Assembly (NCBI RefSeq): GCF_902493135.1
Contig: NZ_CABUOD010000016.1
Coordinates: 1 to 64,000 of the forward strand
Origin: an uncultured Parabacteroides sp.
GTDB taxonomy: Bacteria; Bacteroidota; Bacteroidia; Bacteroidales; Tannerellaceae
DNA length: 64,000 nucleotides
Direction: 5' to 3'
A program made the translations under genes and the position numbers. The notes beneath the pieces were generated by a model. That model did not search any database. It was not told the origin of the DNA and saw only the letters and a program-made list of their open reading frames with translations. Of the stretch, positions 8,536-15,621 are shown piece after piece; position 1 is the first letter of the stretch, and each line of letters begins with the position of its first letter.

Positions 8536-9312
8536 ATGAAACACTTGAAACTCTTTCTCCTTTTTCTTTTGTGCGTGCTGGTGGCGGTTCCCGTGTCGGC
8601 TAAAAGGAAGACAAAGGTGATTGCCCATCGCGGTTATTGGAAAACGGAAGGTTCCGCCCAAAACTCCATTCGTTCGTTGGAACGGGCGAATGAGATCAAA
8701 GTCTATGGTTCCGAGTTCGACGTGCACCTGACCGCAGACAATGTCCCGGTCGTGTTCCACGATAGCAAGATTCAGGGTAAGCATATCCAGACGACTCCCT
8801 ATGCGGAACTGAAAGACCTGAAACTCCCGAATGGCGAAACGCTTCCGACATTGGAGCAGTATTTGGACAGGGCGAAGAAGCTGAAAAAGACCAAGCTGAT
8901 CTTCGAATTGAAATCCCATGCAACTCCCCAGCGGGATCGGGAAGCGGCAAAGATTGCAGTCGACATGGTGAACGGCAAGAAATTGACGAAGCGCACCGAA
9001 TATATCGCTTTCAGCCTGGAAGCTGCAAAGGAGCTGCATCGCCTGTCCCCGAAGACGCCGGTCTACTACCTGAACGGCGACTTGTCTCCGAAACAGTTGA
9101 AAGAACTCGGTTTTGCCGGTCTCGATTATAATTATAAGGTCATGCAGAAACATCCCGAATGGTTTGCCGAAGCAAAAGACCTGAAACTGAAAATCAATGT
9201 CTGGACGGTCGATGATCCTCAGGTGATGAAAGAAATGATTGAAAATGGCGTGGACTTCCTTACAACAGATTATCCCGTAGAAGCGCAAAAAGCAGTACAT
9301 TTGTACCGCTGA
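8536..9312 (+). CDS. Secreted glycerophosphodiester phosphodiesterase
   Basis: 258 residues with a classical signal peptide ending PVSA (residues 1-22). The mature protein opens with VIAHRGYW, the GDPD signature with the catalytic His at 31. It continues with SEFDVHLTADNVPVVFHD (metal-binding Glu/Asp and the second catalytic His). LKINVWTVDDPQVMKEMIENGVDFLTTDYP closes the TIM barrel. It hydrolyses glycerophosphodiesters to glycerol 3-phosphate and an alcohol, probably in the periplasm. The next gene starts 4 bp after its stop, so the two are likely cotranscribed. Confidence 0.92.
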   Translation: MKHLKLFLLFLLCVLVAVPVSAKRKTKVIAHRGYWKTEGSAQNSIRSLERANEIKVYGSEFDVHLTADNVPVVFHDSKIQGKHIQTTPYAELKDLKLPNGETLPTLEQYLDRAKKLKKTKLIFELKSHATPQRDREAAKIAVDMVNGKKLTKRTEYIAFSLEAAKELHRLSPKTPVYYLNGDLSPKQLKELGFAGLDYNYKVMQKHPEWFAEAKDLKLKINVWTVDDPQVMKEMIENGVDFLTTDYPVEAQKAVHLYR

Positions 9313-9316
9313 ATAA

Positions 9317-10804
9317 ATGTGTGAAATGAGAAAGTATTGCCTGTCGTTATTGCTCCTGTTACTGATATCGGTTTCGAATGCGGTCGAACCTCCCAAGCGC
9401 GAGATTCGAGGTGTATGGCTGACAACCGTTTATGGTCTGGACTGGCCGCACAAGCCGGCAACGACGGAGGCAGGACGGAAGATGCAACAACGCGACGTCT
9501 GCGACATTCTGGACCGTTTGCAGGATGCGAATTTCAATACCGTTTTTTTGCAGGTCCGTTTGCGGGGCGACGTCATCTGGCGCTCGGCTATTGAACCGGC
9601 AAGCAAGACTTTCTCCGGAAAATACGGAACGATGCCGGGCTATGATCCGTTGGCTTTCGTGGTCGACGAGTGCCACAAACGCGGGATGGAATGCCACGCC
9701 TGGTTCGTTACTTTCCCGCTGGGAACGGACAAAAGCGTGAAAGAGAAGGGGAAACTCTCCGTTGTCAAGCGTCAGCCGAAACTATGCAAGCGTCATAACG
9801 GCGAGTGGTATCTGGACCCCGGCGTTCCCGGAACTTCCGACTATATATTGTCTTTAGTGAAAGAGCTGGTGAACGGATACGATATCGACGGTATCCATTT
9901 TGATTATATCCGTTATCCGGAACAAGCAAAATCCTTTCCCGATAAGGCGTTATACAATAAATACGGCAAGAAGCGCCCGTTGGCGGAATGGCGTCGGGAG
10001 AATATCAATAAGATGGTTTACCGCATTTACGACTATGTCAAATCGGTAAAGCCCTGGGTGCAGGTCAGCAGTTCGCCCCTCGGAAAATATAACCGCATCG
10101 AACGTGTCCCTAACGCCGGATGGACGGCCTACGAAAGCGTCTTCCAGGATCCGAAAATGTGGATGCAGAATGGGAAGCAGGATATGATCGTCCCGATGAT
10201 GTATTACCTGCATGATAACTTTTTCCCGTTTGTCGACAATTGGGTCGATAATTGCAACGGACGCCTTGTGGTTCCGGGATTGGGCGCATACCGGATGTTG
10301 AAAGAAGAGGCGGACTGGACCGTCAACGACATCACGGACCAGATCGACTACAGCCGTTACTACGGAGGGGCCGGCTGCGCGTTTTTCCGTTGTGCGAACA
10401 TCCTCGACAATACGAAAGGGTTGTACGACGAGTTGAAAGATAAATATTATAAATATCCGGCACAGCTTCCGCCTTTGTCATGGTTGGACGATACGGTTCC
10501 CGCCGCCCCGGAAGAGATACGGGTGGAAAAGGAAGGGAGCGAGTTGAAGCTCTTCTGGCAGAAACCGGATTCGGAAAAGGATGTGTTGACTTATACCGTC
10601 TATTATTCGCTGACGGATTCGATAGACCCGGCATCCGCCCGGAATATCCTGATGACGGGAATCCGGGATACTTCCATCTATCTGCCTGTCGATACGGCTT
10701 CGGAGCGGGGATATACGTTTTCCGTTTCATCTTCCACCCGCTACCATATCGAAAGTGCGCTATCGAAAGAAACCTATTATTATCTTTCATCCTTCCCTAA
10801 ATGA
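9317..10804 (+). CDS. GHL10-type (DUF187 / YngK) glycoside hydrolase-like protein
   Basis: 495 residues. The frame opens at ATG 9317, but the fourth codon (ATG 9326, MRKYCLSLLLLLLISVSNA) gives a cleaner signal peptide and may be the true start. The main domain (about 27-390) is the glycosyl-hydrolase-like 10 barrel: GVWLTTVYGLDWP, NTVFLQVRLRGDVIWRS and YDIDGIHFDYIRYP, with acidic residues on strand ends. The C-terminal 95 residues (APEEIRVEKEGSELKLFWQKP) resemble a fibronectin type III module. Relatives such as YngK are thought to act on the cell wall or exported polysaccharide; the substrate here is unknown. It sits 4 bp after the glycerophosphodiesterase gene. Confidence 0.85.
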   Translation: MCEMRKYCLSLLLLLLISVSNAVEPPKREIRGVWLTTVYGLDWPHKPATTEAGRKMQQRDVCDILDRLQDANFNTVFLQVRLRGDVIWRSAIEPASKTFSGKYGTMPGYDPLAFVVDECHKRGMECHAWFVTFPLGTDKSVKEKGKLSVVKRQPKLCKRHNGEWYLDPGVPGTSDYILSLVKELVNGYDIDGIHFDYIRYPEQAKSFPDKALYNKYGKKRPLAEWRRENINKMVYRIYDYVKSVKPWVQVSSSPLGKYNRIERVPNAGWTAYESVFQDPKMWMQNGKQDMIVPMMYYLHDNFFPFVDNWVDNCNGRLVVPGLGAYRMLKEEADWTVNDITDQIDYSRYYGGAGCAFFRCANILDNTKGLYDELKDKYYKYPAQLPPLSWLDDTVPAAPEEIRVEKEGSELKLFWQKPDSEKDVLTYTVYYSLTDSIDPASARNILMTGIRDTSIYLPVDTASERGYTFSVSSSTRYHIESALSKETYYYLSSFPK

Positions 10805-10844
10805 TCTTTTCTCTTTCCTTTTCCGATTATTTGCCGGAATACAG

Positions 10845-10852
10845 TATCTTTG
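10845..10852 (+). promoter_or_regulatory. -7 promoter element upstream of the ECF sigma gene
   Basis: TATCTTTG matches TAnnTTTG about 103 bp upstream of the sigma factor ATG. A TTTG at 10830 is too close (11 bp) to be a normal -33. Confidence 0.45.
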
Positions 10853-10955
10853 TGCGTTTTCAGGAAAAATATTTCATCCGGAATGCAGCGTTTCGGATCA
10901 TCTGAACATCATAATAAATGTATGGCCCTGGAAAGGGCATGAAGGCACACATTAA

Positions 10956-11483
10956 ATGACGGAGAAACAACTGATAGAGGGTTGTAAGAATGGGGAAAGG
11001 CTGGCTCAGAAGGAGCTGTACGAAACGTATTCCCGTAAAATGATGGGGGTTTGTCTGCGTTATGTTAGCGACAGGGAGACTGCCCGTGATTTGCTGCAGG
11101 ATGGTTTTGTAAAAGTCTTCACCGGCATGGACTCTTATTCGGGGATCGGGTCATTTGAAGGGTGGATGCGAAAGATCTTTGTCAATTGTGCGTTGGAGTA
11201 TTTGCGCAAATCGGATGTCTTGCGTGAGGCTACCGATCTGGATAATACTGCGGAGTTGATCCACCCGGACAGTTCCGCGATATCCGATATGTCGGCAGTC
11301 GAGTTGATGAAATTGGTGCAGGAGCTTCCTGCCGGTTTTCGAACAGTGTTCAACTTGTTTGCAATAGAAGGTTATTCGCATAAGGAGATCAGCGAGATGA
11401 TGAATATAACGGAGAGCACGTCCCGGTCGCAGTTTACGCGTGCCAAACAATTATTGCAACGCAGGATTAATGAATTGTATTGA
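10956..11483 (+). CDS. ECF-type RNA polymerase sigma factor
   Basis: 175 residues with the two-domain ECF layout. Region 2 spans about 10-90 (AQKELYETYSRKMMGVCLRYVSD, ARDLLQDGFVKVF, FEGWMRKIFVNCALEYLRK). Region 4 is at about 120-170 (LPAGFRTVFNLFAIEGYSHKEISEM, then SRSQFTRAKQLLQ). It is followed 10 bp later by a gene whose N-terminus looks like a small cytoplasmic sigma-binding domain plus one membrane helix, so the pair probably forms a sigma/anti-sigma unit. This arrangement differs from SusC-linked ECF systems, because no FecR-type anti-sigma or TonB receptor is adjacent. The regulon is not known. Confidence 0.92.
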   Translation: MTEKQLIEGCKNGERLAQKELYETYSRKMMGVCLRYVSDRETARDLLQDGFVKVFTGMDSYSGIGSFEGWMRKIFVNCALEYLRKSDVLREATDLDNTAELIHPDSSAISDMSAVELMKLVQELPAGFRTVFNLFAIEGYSHKEISEMMNITESTSRSQFTRAKQLLQRRINELY

Positions 11484-11493
11484 GTAAAAAGAA

Positions 11494-12729
11494 ATGAAGG
11501 ATAAGGAAAGAGATACATTTGACGATTTGTTCCGTTCGAAGCTGCAGGACTTCGAAGCGGATACGATGCCGGGCGATTGGAAAGCGATAGCTGACCGCCT
11601 CGCAGCTAAAAAGTCTGTCCCTTTCCGGAGGACTTTACGCTATTGGGCGGCGGCAGCCGTTATTTCTTTATTAGTTGTGACGGGTGGGGTTTATGTCTCT
11701 AACCACGACCGGGAACATCTGCCTGTAGCCGAAACGATCCAGCAAGAAACCGAGGTTGTAGAGAGCCGGCTGGCTGAACAGTCCGAGCCGGTGATACCTG
11801 CAGTTACAGCTTCCGCTCCTGTTAACCGGGTGGCAAAACGTGTCGTTGCGCAAGTTGCGGCCGCTACTGCATTCCGGTCGGACATAACGGAAGACGACGT
11901 TGTCCTTTCGGCGGAAGACAAGGACGCTGTCGCAGTGGTTGCTTCCGAAGCAGCTGAAGTAGCCGAGGTAACCGAGGTGGCGGAAACGACCGAGACGGCA
12001 ATGCCGACGGAAACGCACTCTTTACTCGCGGATGCAGCGCCAGTGGAAAAAGAAGAAAAGAAAACGCGGGCAAAAAGATGGAGTTTTGGTATGGGAGGCG
12101 GCAGCGTGAGTGCCGGGACATCCAATTCTTTGAATACTTATGCCTTGAAGAATACGTTGATGACAGATCAGGAGTTGTTGCAATTGAATTCCCCGTATTT
12201 CAATAACCAATCTCCGAAAACGAATATTCGCCATAAGACACCGGTTTCGGTCGGATTGGGCGTCAGTTATTCTTTGAATGATCGTTTTTCCCTTCAATCC
12301 GGTTTGAACTATACACTCCTCTCTTCCGAATGGGAGACTGGGGCTATATATCATGGCGAAACGAAGCAGAAGTTGCATTTTATAGGAATCCCTCTTTCTT
12401 TGTCTTATAAGATTGCAGAATGGAGACGTATTCAATTTTATGCAGCGGCGGGTGGCATGACCGAGGTCAATGTTGCCGGCAAGCTGAATGCCAAAATATT
12501 TGTGGAAGACAATGAAATCCGTCACGAGAAGAAGCATATCCGTATGAAAGAATGGATGTGGTCTGTGAATGCCCGTGCCGGTGCCAGCTATCCGTTGCTC
12601 CGTTTCTTGAGTGTTTATGCGGAGGTGGGAGCCGGTTATTATTTCGATAACGGAAGCGATATCGAGACGATCCGTTCCGAGAAACCGTTTAATGTGAATT
12701 TGCAGGCGGGTTTCCGTTTCGGCTTTTGA
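11494..12729 (+). CDS. Membrane-anchored protein with N-terminal anti-sigma-like segment and C-terminal outer-membrane beta-barrel
   Basis: 411 residues in three parts. Residues 1-48 are polar (DTFDDLFRSKLQDFEAD, MPGDWKAIADRL) and probably cytoplasmic. Residues 50-68 (YWAAAAVISLLVVTGGVYV) form one hydrophobic helix preceded by RRTLR. Residues 70-190 are a low-complexity linker rich in Glu, Val, Ala and Thr. From about 195 (RWSFGMGGGSVSAG) alternating strands follow (FSLQSGLNYTLLSSEW, FLSVYAEVGAGYYFDNG) and the protein ends VNLQAGFRFGF with a terminal Phe, as barrel proteins do. Such hybrids follow ECF sigma genes in other Bacteroidales. How one chain serves both membranes is unclear. A role as regulator of the sigma factor is inferred from position. 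Confidence 0.75.
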   Translation: MKDKERDTFDDLFRSKLQDFEADTMPGDWKAIADRLAAKKSVPFRRTLRYWAAAAVISLLVVTGGVYVSNHDREHLPVAETIQQETEVVESRLAEQSEPVIPAVTASAPVNRVAKRVVAQVAAATAFRSDITEDDVVLSAEDKDAVAVVASEAAEVAEVTEVAETTETAMPTETHSLLADAAPVEKEEKKTRAKRWSFGMGGGSVSAGTSNSLNTYALKNTLMTDQELLQLNSPYFNNQSPKTNIRHKTPVSVGLGVSYSLNDRFSLQSGLNYTLLSSEWETGAIYHGETKQKLHFIGIPLSLSYKIAEWRRIQFYAAAGGMTEVNVAGKLNAKIFVEDNEIRHEKKHIRMKEWMWSVNARAGASYPLLRFLSVYAEVGAGYYFDNGSDIETIRSEKPFNVNLQAGFRFGF

Positions 12730-12777
12730 GTAAGAACAAATAAATAATAAATAATTTATAATTAAAGAACAGTAAAA

Positions 12778-13578
12778 ATGAAGAAACTTAAAGTTTTAGG
12801 ATTGGCAGCAATCGCTGCAGGCATGTTTTCGTTAACCTCTTGTTTGGATGGCGGCGGTAATCAACAGACGATTCCGGGGATATATGCAATAGTGGATTAT
12901 TCTTCTTCGATGAAAACACTGATTTATCCTGTCGGTTATCCTTACACTTCTATTCCTCTGTATATCTCGTCAATTGCAAACGATCCGACGTATAGTTCTG
13001 GAGATTGTATAGTAGCTAATGTACAGATTGATTATGATTCACCGGATAATGCAAATGTCTCTACTAATGGTTTTTATGTGGCGACAGGAATAGCATCGTC
13101 ACCATTCGCTAAATATAATTTGAATTTTTCGTCTTTAGATTCAACGGCATTGGATAATGAATTGCTCTTATCTGACTGTGGAACAGGATTATTGATGTCT
13201 AATAACTATAAGAGAATCATTGCTGTCCCTGCTTTTGCTTCTGTGTTGACGGATCAGAAGAACAGTTACGTAATAACTATGGACTATGATCAGGAGCCGG
13301 AAACAGTGGATGGAACAGAACGTGTTTATACATTATGTGTACGTGCTCAAAAGAAGGAAGAAGGAAAAGCTCCCACTATGAGCAATGCGATAGATCCGAT
13401 CGCTATTGAAGGTGGTCAATTTTATTCCATGTTGAAAAGTAAAGAATCGGCAGCAGGGAAAAAGAGTGTAAATTATCGTGTGAAGTATCCGTTGACATTC
13501 AACTCGGATTCGACAAAGATCGCGACTTGGGGATATTCTGAGATTTCTCAATTCTTGATTGAGGAAACTACAAATTGA
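12778..13578 (+). CDS. NigD-like lipoprotein (first copy)
   Basis: 266 residues. A lipoprotein signal peptide ends LTSC with the lipidated Cys at 22, followed by LDGGGN, so it is anchored by lipid, probably in the outer membrane. The remainder is beta-rich and resembles the NigD-like family, named from the nig bacteriocin locus of Prevotella nigrescens, in which an OB-like N-terminal domain is followed by a second beta domain. Biochemical function is unknown. It lies 48 bp downstream of the sigma-linked barrel protein and is followed by a terminator at 13624-13661, so it probably ends the sigma operon. The next gene is a paralogue of similar size. Confidence 0.75.
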   Translation: MKKLKVLGLAAIAAGMFSLTSCLDGGGNQQTIPGIYAIVDYSSSMKTLIYPVGYPYTSIPLYISSIANDPTYSSGDCIVANVQIDYDSPDNANVSTNGFYVATGIASSPFAKYNLNFSSLDSTALDNELLLSDCGTGLLMSNNYKRIIAVPAFASVLTDQKNSYVITMDYDQEPETVDGTERVYTLCVRAQKKEEGKAPTMSNAIDPIAIEGGQFYSMLKSKESAAGKKSVNYRVKYPLTFNSDSTKIATWGYSEISQFLIEETTN

Positions 13579-13623
13579 TATCTATAAATAAGTGAGAATA
13601 GATAGGCATCGGATGGAAAACGG

Positions 13624-13661
13624 ACAAGCACCGGATTTCTATTCGATGCTTGTTTGTTTTT
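13624..13661 (+). terminator. Intrinsic terminator after the first NigD-like gene
   Basis: ACAAGCA (13624-13630) pairs with TGCTTGT (13647-13653), with three further inner positions forming two pairs and one mismatch. TTGTTTTTT follows. It separates the sigma-linked operon from the second NigD-like gene. Confidence 0.65.
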
Positions 13662-13698
13662 TAGCCAATGCCTTTCAGTTGTAATTAATCTTCAGGCT

Positions 13699-13729
13699 TT
13701 TGCCGTATAAACCTTTTTTCGTACCTTTG
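13699..13729 (+). promoter_or_regulatory. Full promoter of the second NigD-like gene
   Basis: TTTG at 13699-13702, a 19-bp spacer, then TACCTTTG at 13722-13729: an exact match to the Bacteroidetes -33/-7 consensus, 49 bp upstream of the ATG. Confidence 0.75.
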
Positions 13730-13778
13730 TGCGTTTCCTCCATTAAGAGAGGGAGATAAATACGACTTCAAATTTGTT

Positions 13779-14540
13779 ATGGAAATGAGAAAAACAGTAT
13801 TATATGGCGTTTGGACCTTTTGTTTGGTTGTGTTGAGTTCTTGTTTGGGAGATCCGGCCACCCAGTTGACGATGGCAAATCAGGCTGGGGTCGTGGTGAC
13901 CGGATACGGACCGGGTAAAGCTATTTATACCAAGGGAGACGTTGTGGTTTCTTCGGAAGATTTCCAGAATGCCAATGTGGAAAACGGAGAATGTATTTTG
14001 TTTGATTATTCCATCGATTATGGGACTGCAAACAATATGGGGACAGGAACGGATACCAGTTATATCGAGGCGGTTATCTATGAGAATACGATCTCGGAGG
14101 TCAATCGTTGGAACTTCTATAATACATTGACCGATACTTCCAGCGTTGCAAAGGACGAACTGTTGCTTTCTTCCCTCCAGGCGCGTTCCGCTTATATCAG
14201 AGGCAATTTGTTCCTGTTCACGGAGATAAGCAATCACCCGGCAAACCAAGTGGACAGTTTCTCTTTGTCCTATAATTCGGATAAATTGTTGGGAGACGAT
14301 AATATTTATAGCCTCTACCTCCGCACTATCAGAATCAAGGCGGACACGACAAGAGGCGAGGCGATGATTATTCCTTGTGCGTTTAATATCGAAGATCTGG
14401 TGAAAAAGGCGGAAAAGAATCATTCGGATGAACTGAAGTTCCGGATTAACTATGCATATTCGTTCGGGAAGGATTCTGCATCGATAAACTGGAAAAGTTC
14501 CGACGTGTTTACAATAGACTTGACAGGAAAAGGCAAATAA
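13779..14540 (+). CDS. NigD-like lipoprotein (second copy)
   Basis: 253 residues with a lipoprotein signal ending LSSC (lipidated Cys at 22), then LGDPATQ. Length and the order of elements (VENGECILFDYSIDYG, then YSLYLRTIRIKADT, then LKFRINYAYSFGKDSASINW) parallel the first copy (GDCIVANVQIDYDSP, VYTLCVRAQKKEE, VNYRVKYPLTFNSDSTKIATW). The two are diverged paralogues, not a recent duplication. It has its own promoter at 13699-13729 and is followed by the Yip1-like gene 31 bp later. Function unknown. Confidence 0.75.
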   Translation: MEMRKTVLYGVWTFCLVVLSSCLGDPATQLTMANQAGVVVTGYGPGKAIYTKGDVVVSSEDFQNANVENGECILFDYSIDYGTANNMGTGTDTSYIEAVIYENTISEVNRWNFYNTLTDTSSVAKDELLLSSLQARSAYIRGNLFLFTEISNHPANQVDSFSLSYNSDKLLGDDNIYSLYLRTIRIKADTTRGEAMIIPCAFNIEDLVKKAEKNHSDELKFRINYAYSFGKDSASINWKSSDVFTIDLTGKGK

Positions 14541-14571
14541 AATGATAAATAGCAAACGAGCGTATTGAAAA

Positions 14572-15138
14572 ATGTATAAAGAGATATTTAAATTGGTTGT
14601 AGCCATCATCTCCCAGCCGGGAAAGGCGTGGGATATTCTGACGAGAAAAGAAGAAAAGGACGATGAGTTTTTATCCCGGTTTGTGTATCCCCTCATCGGA
14701 TTCGTTACGGTTGCTGCTTTTTTAGGCGTGCTGTTCACTCGGAAGGAGTTTGATGTCGAACTGGCGTTGAAGTCGTCTATCCGGACATTAGTCGCTGCGT
14801 TCGGCGGCTTTTATCTGGCTTCCTATTTGCTGAATGAGATTTGGCAGGGATGGTTCAAACGGGAGAAGGATATGAAACTGTGTCAACGCTTTGTCGGCTA
14901 TTCGTCTTCGCTGATGTTTGCATTGAACATCGTGTTGATGTTGCTTCCGGAGTTTTTCTTTTTGCGTATATTCGTGTTATATACATTTTATATCGTATGG
15001 GAAGGGGCCGGCCCTTATATGCAGGTGGAGGAGAAGATACGCCTGAAGTTTGTCGGGACCGCGACCGGTCTGATTTTGCTGACGCCCTGGTTGATCGAGG
15101 TCATTCTTTCCATGCTGATGCCCGGTTTACGTTTTTGA
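14572..15138 (+). CDS. Yip1-family integral membrane protein
   Basis: 188 residues with about five hydrophobic segments: 40-55 (VYPLIGFVTVAAFLGVLF), 70-90, 107-123, 127-145 and 163-182. The short N-terminal stretch IISQPGKAWDILT is characteristic of bacterial Yip1/DUF1282 proteins. No function is established in Bacteroidetes. It lies 12 bp upstream of smpB and is probably cotranscribed with smpB and metH. Confidence 0.75.
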   Translation: MYKEIFKLVVAIISQPGKAWDILTRKEEKDDEFLSRFVYPLIGFVTVAAFLGVLFTRKEFDVELALKSSIRTLVAAFGGFYLASYLLNEIWQGWFKREKDMKLCQRFVGYSSSLMFALNIVLMLLPEFFFLRIFVLYTFYIVWEGAGPYMQVEEKIRLKFVGTATGLILLTPWLIEVILSMLMPGLRF

Positions 15139-15150
15139 TAGAAGAATAAG

Positions 15151-15612
15151 ATGAAAGAGAAGATTAGTAATAACATACAGATAAAGAACAAGCGGGCGAC
15201 TTTCGATTATGAGTTGCTCGACACGTTTACGGCAGGGATCGTGCTGACCGGTACGGAGATCAAATCGATCCGTCTGGGAAAGGCGAGTCTGGTCGATACG
15301 TTTTGTATTGTGGAGAAGGGTGAATTGTGGGTGAAGAATATGTATGTGGCAGAATATTTCTACGGGACATACAATAACCATACGGCTCGCCGTGACCGCA
15401 AGCTGTTGCTGACTAAAAAGGAATTGCGGAAGATTGAAAGCGCTGCCCGCAATAATGGCTTTACAATTATTCCGACACGTCTTTTTATTAATGATAAAGG
15501 ACTGGCCAAAGTCGTTGTGGCTATCGCCAAAGGTAAGAAGGAATATGACAAACGCGACTCTATCAAGGAACGGGACGACCGCCGGGAGATGGATCGTGCA
15601 TTTAAACGGTAA
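15151..15612 (+). CDS. smpB: SsrA-binding protein SmpB
   Basis: 153 residues. SmpB binds tmRNA and brings it to stalled ribosomes for trans-translation. Family motifs are NKRATFDYELLDTFTAGIVLTGTEIKSI in the N-terminal half and YDKRDSIKERDDRREMDRA in the C-terminal helical tail. The tmRNA gene itself is not in the window. metH begins 9 bp after the stop codon. Confidence 0.95.
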   Translation: MKEKISNNIQIKNKRATFDYELLDTFTAGIVLTGTEIKSIRLGKASLVDTFCIVEKGELWVKNMYVAEYFYGTYNNHTARRDRKLLLTKKELRKIESAARNNGFTIIPTRLFINDKGLAKVVVAIAKGKKEYDKRDSIKERDDRREMDRAFKR

Positions 15613-15621
15613 CGAACCTTT

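Noticed and set aside
15139..15150. tmRNA (ssrA) next to smpB
   Set aside because: The spacers around smpB are 9-12 bp, so there is no room for the RNA gene.
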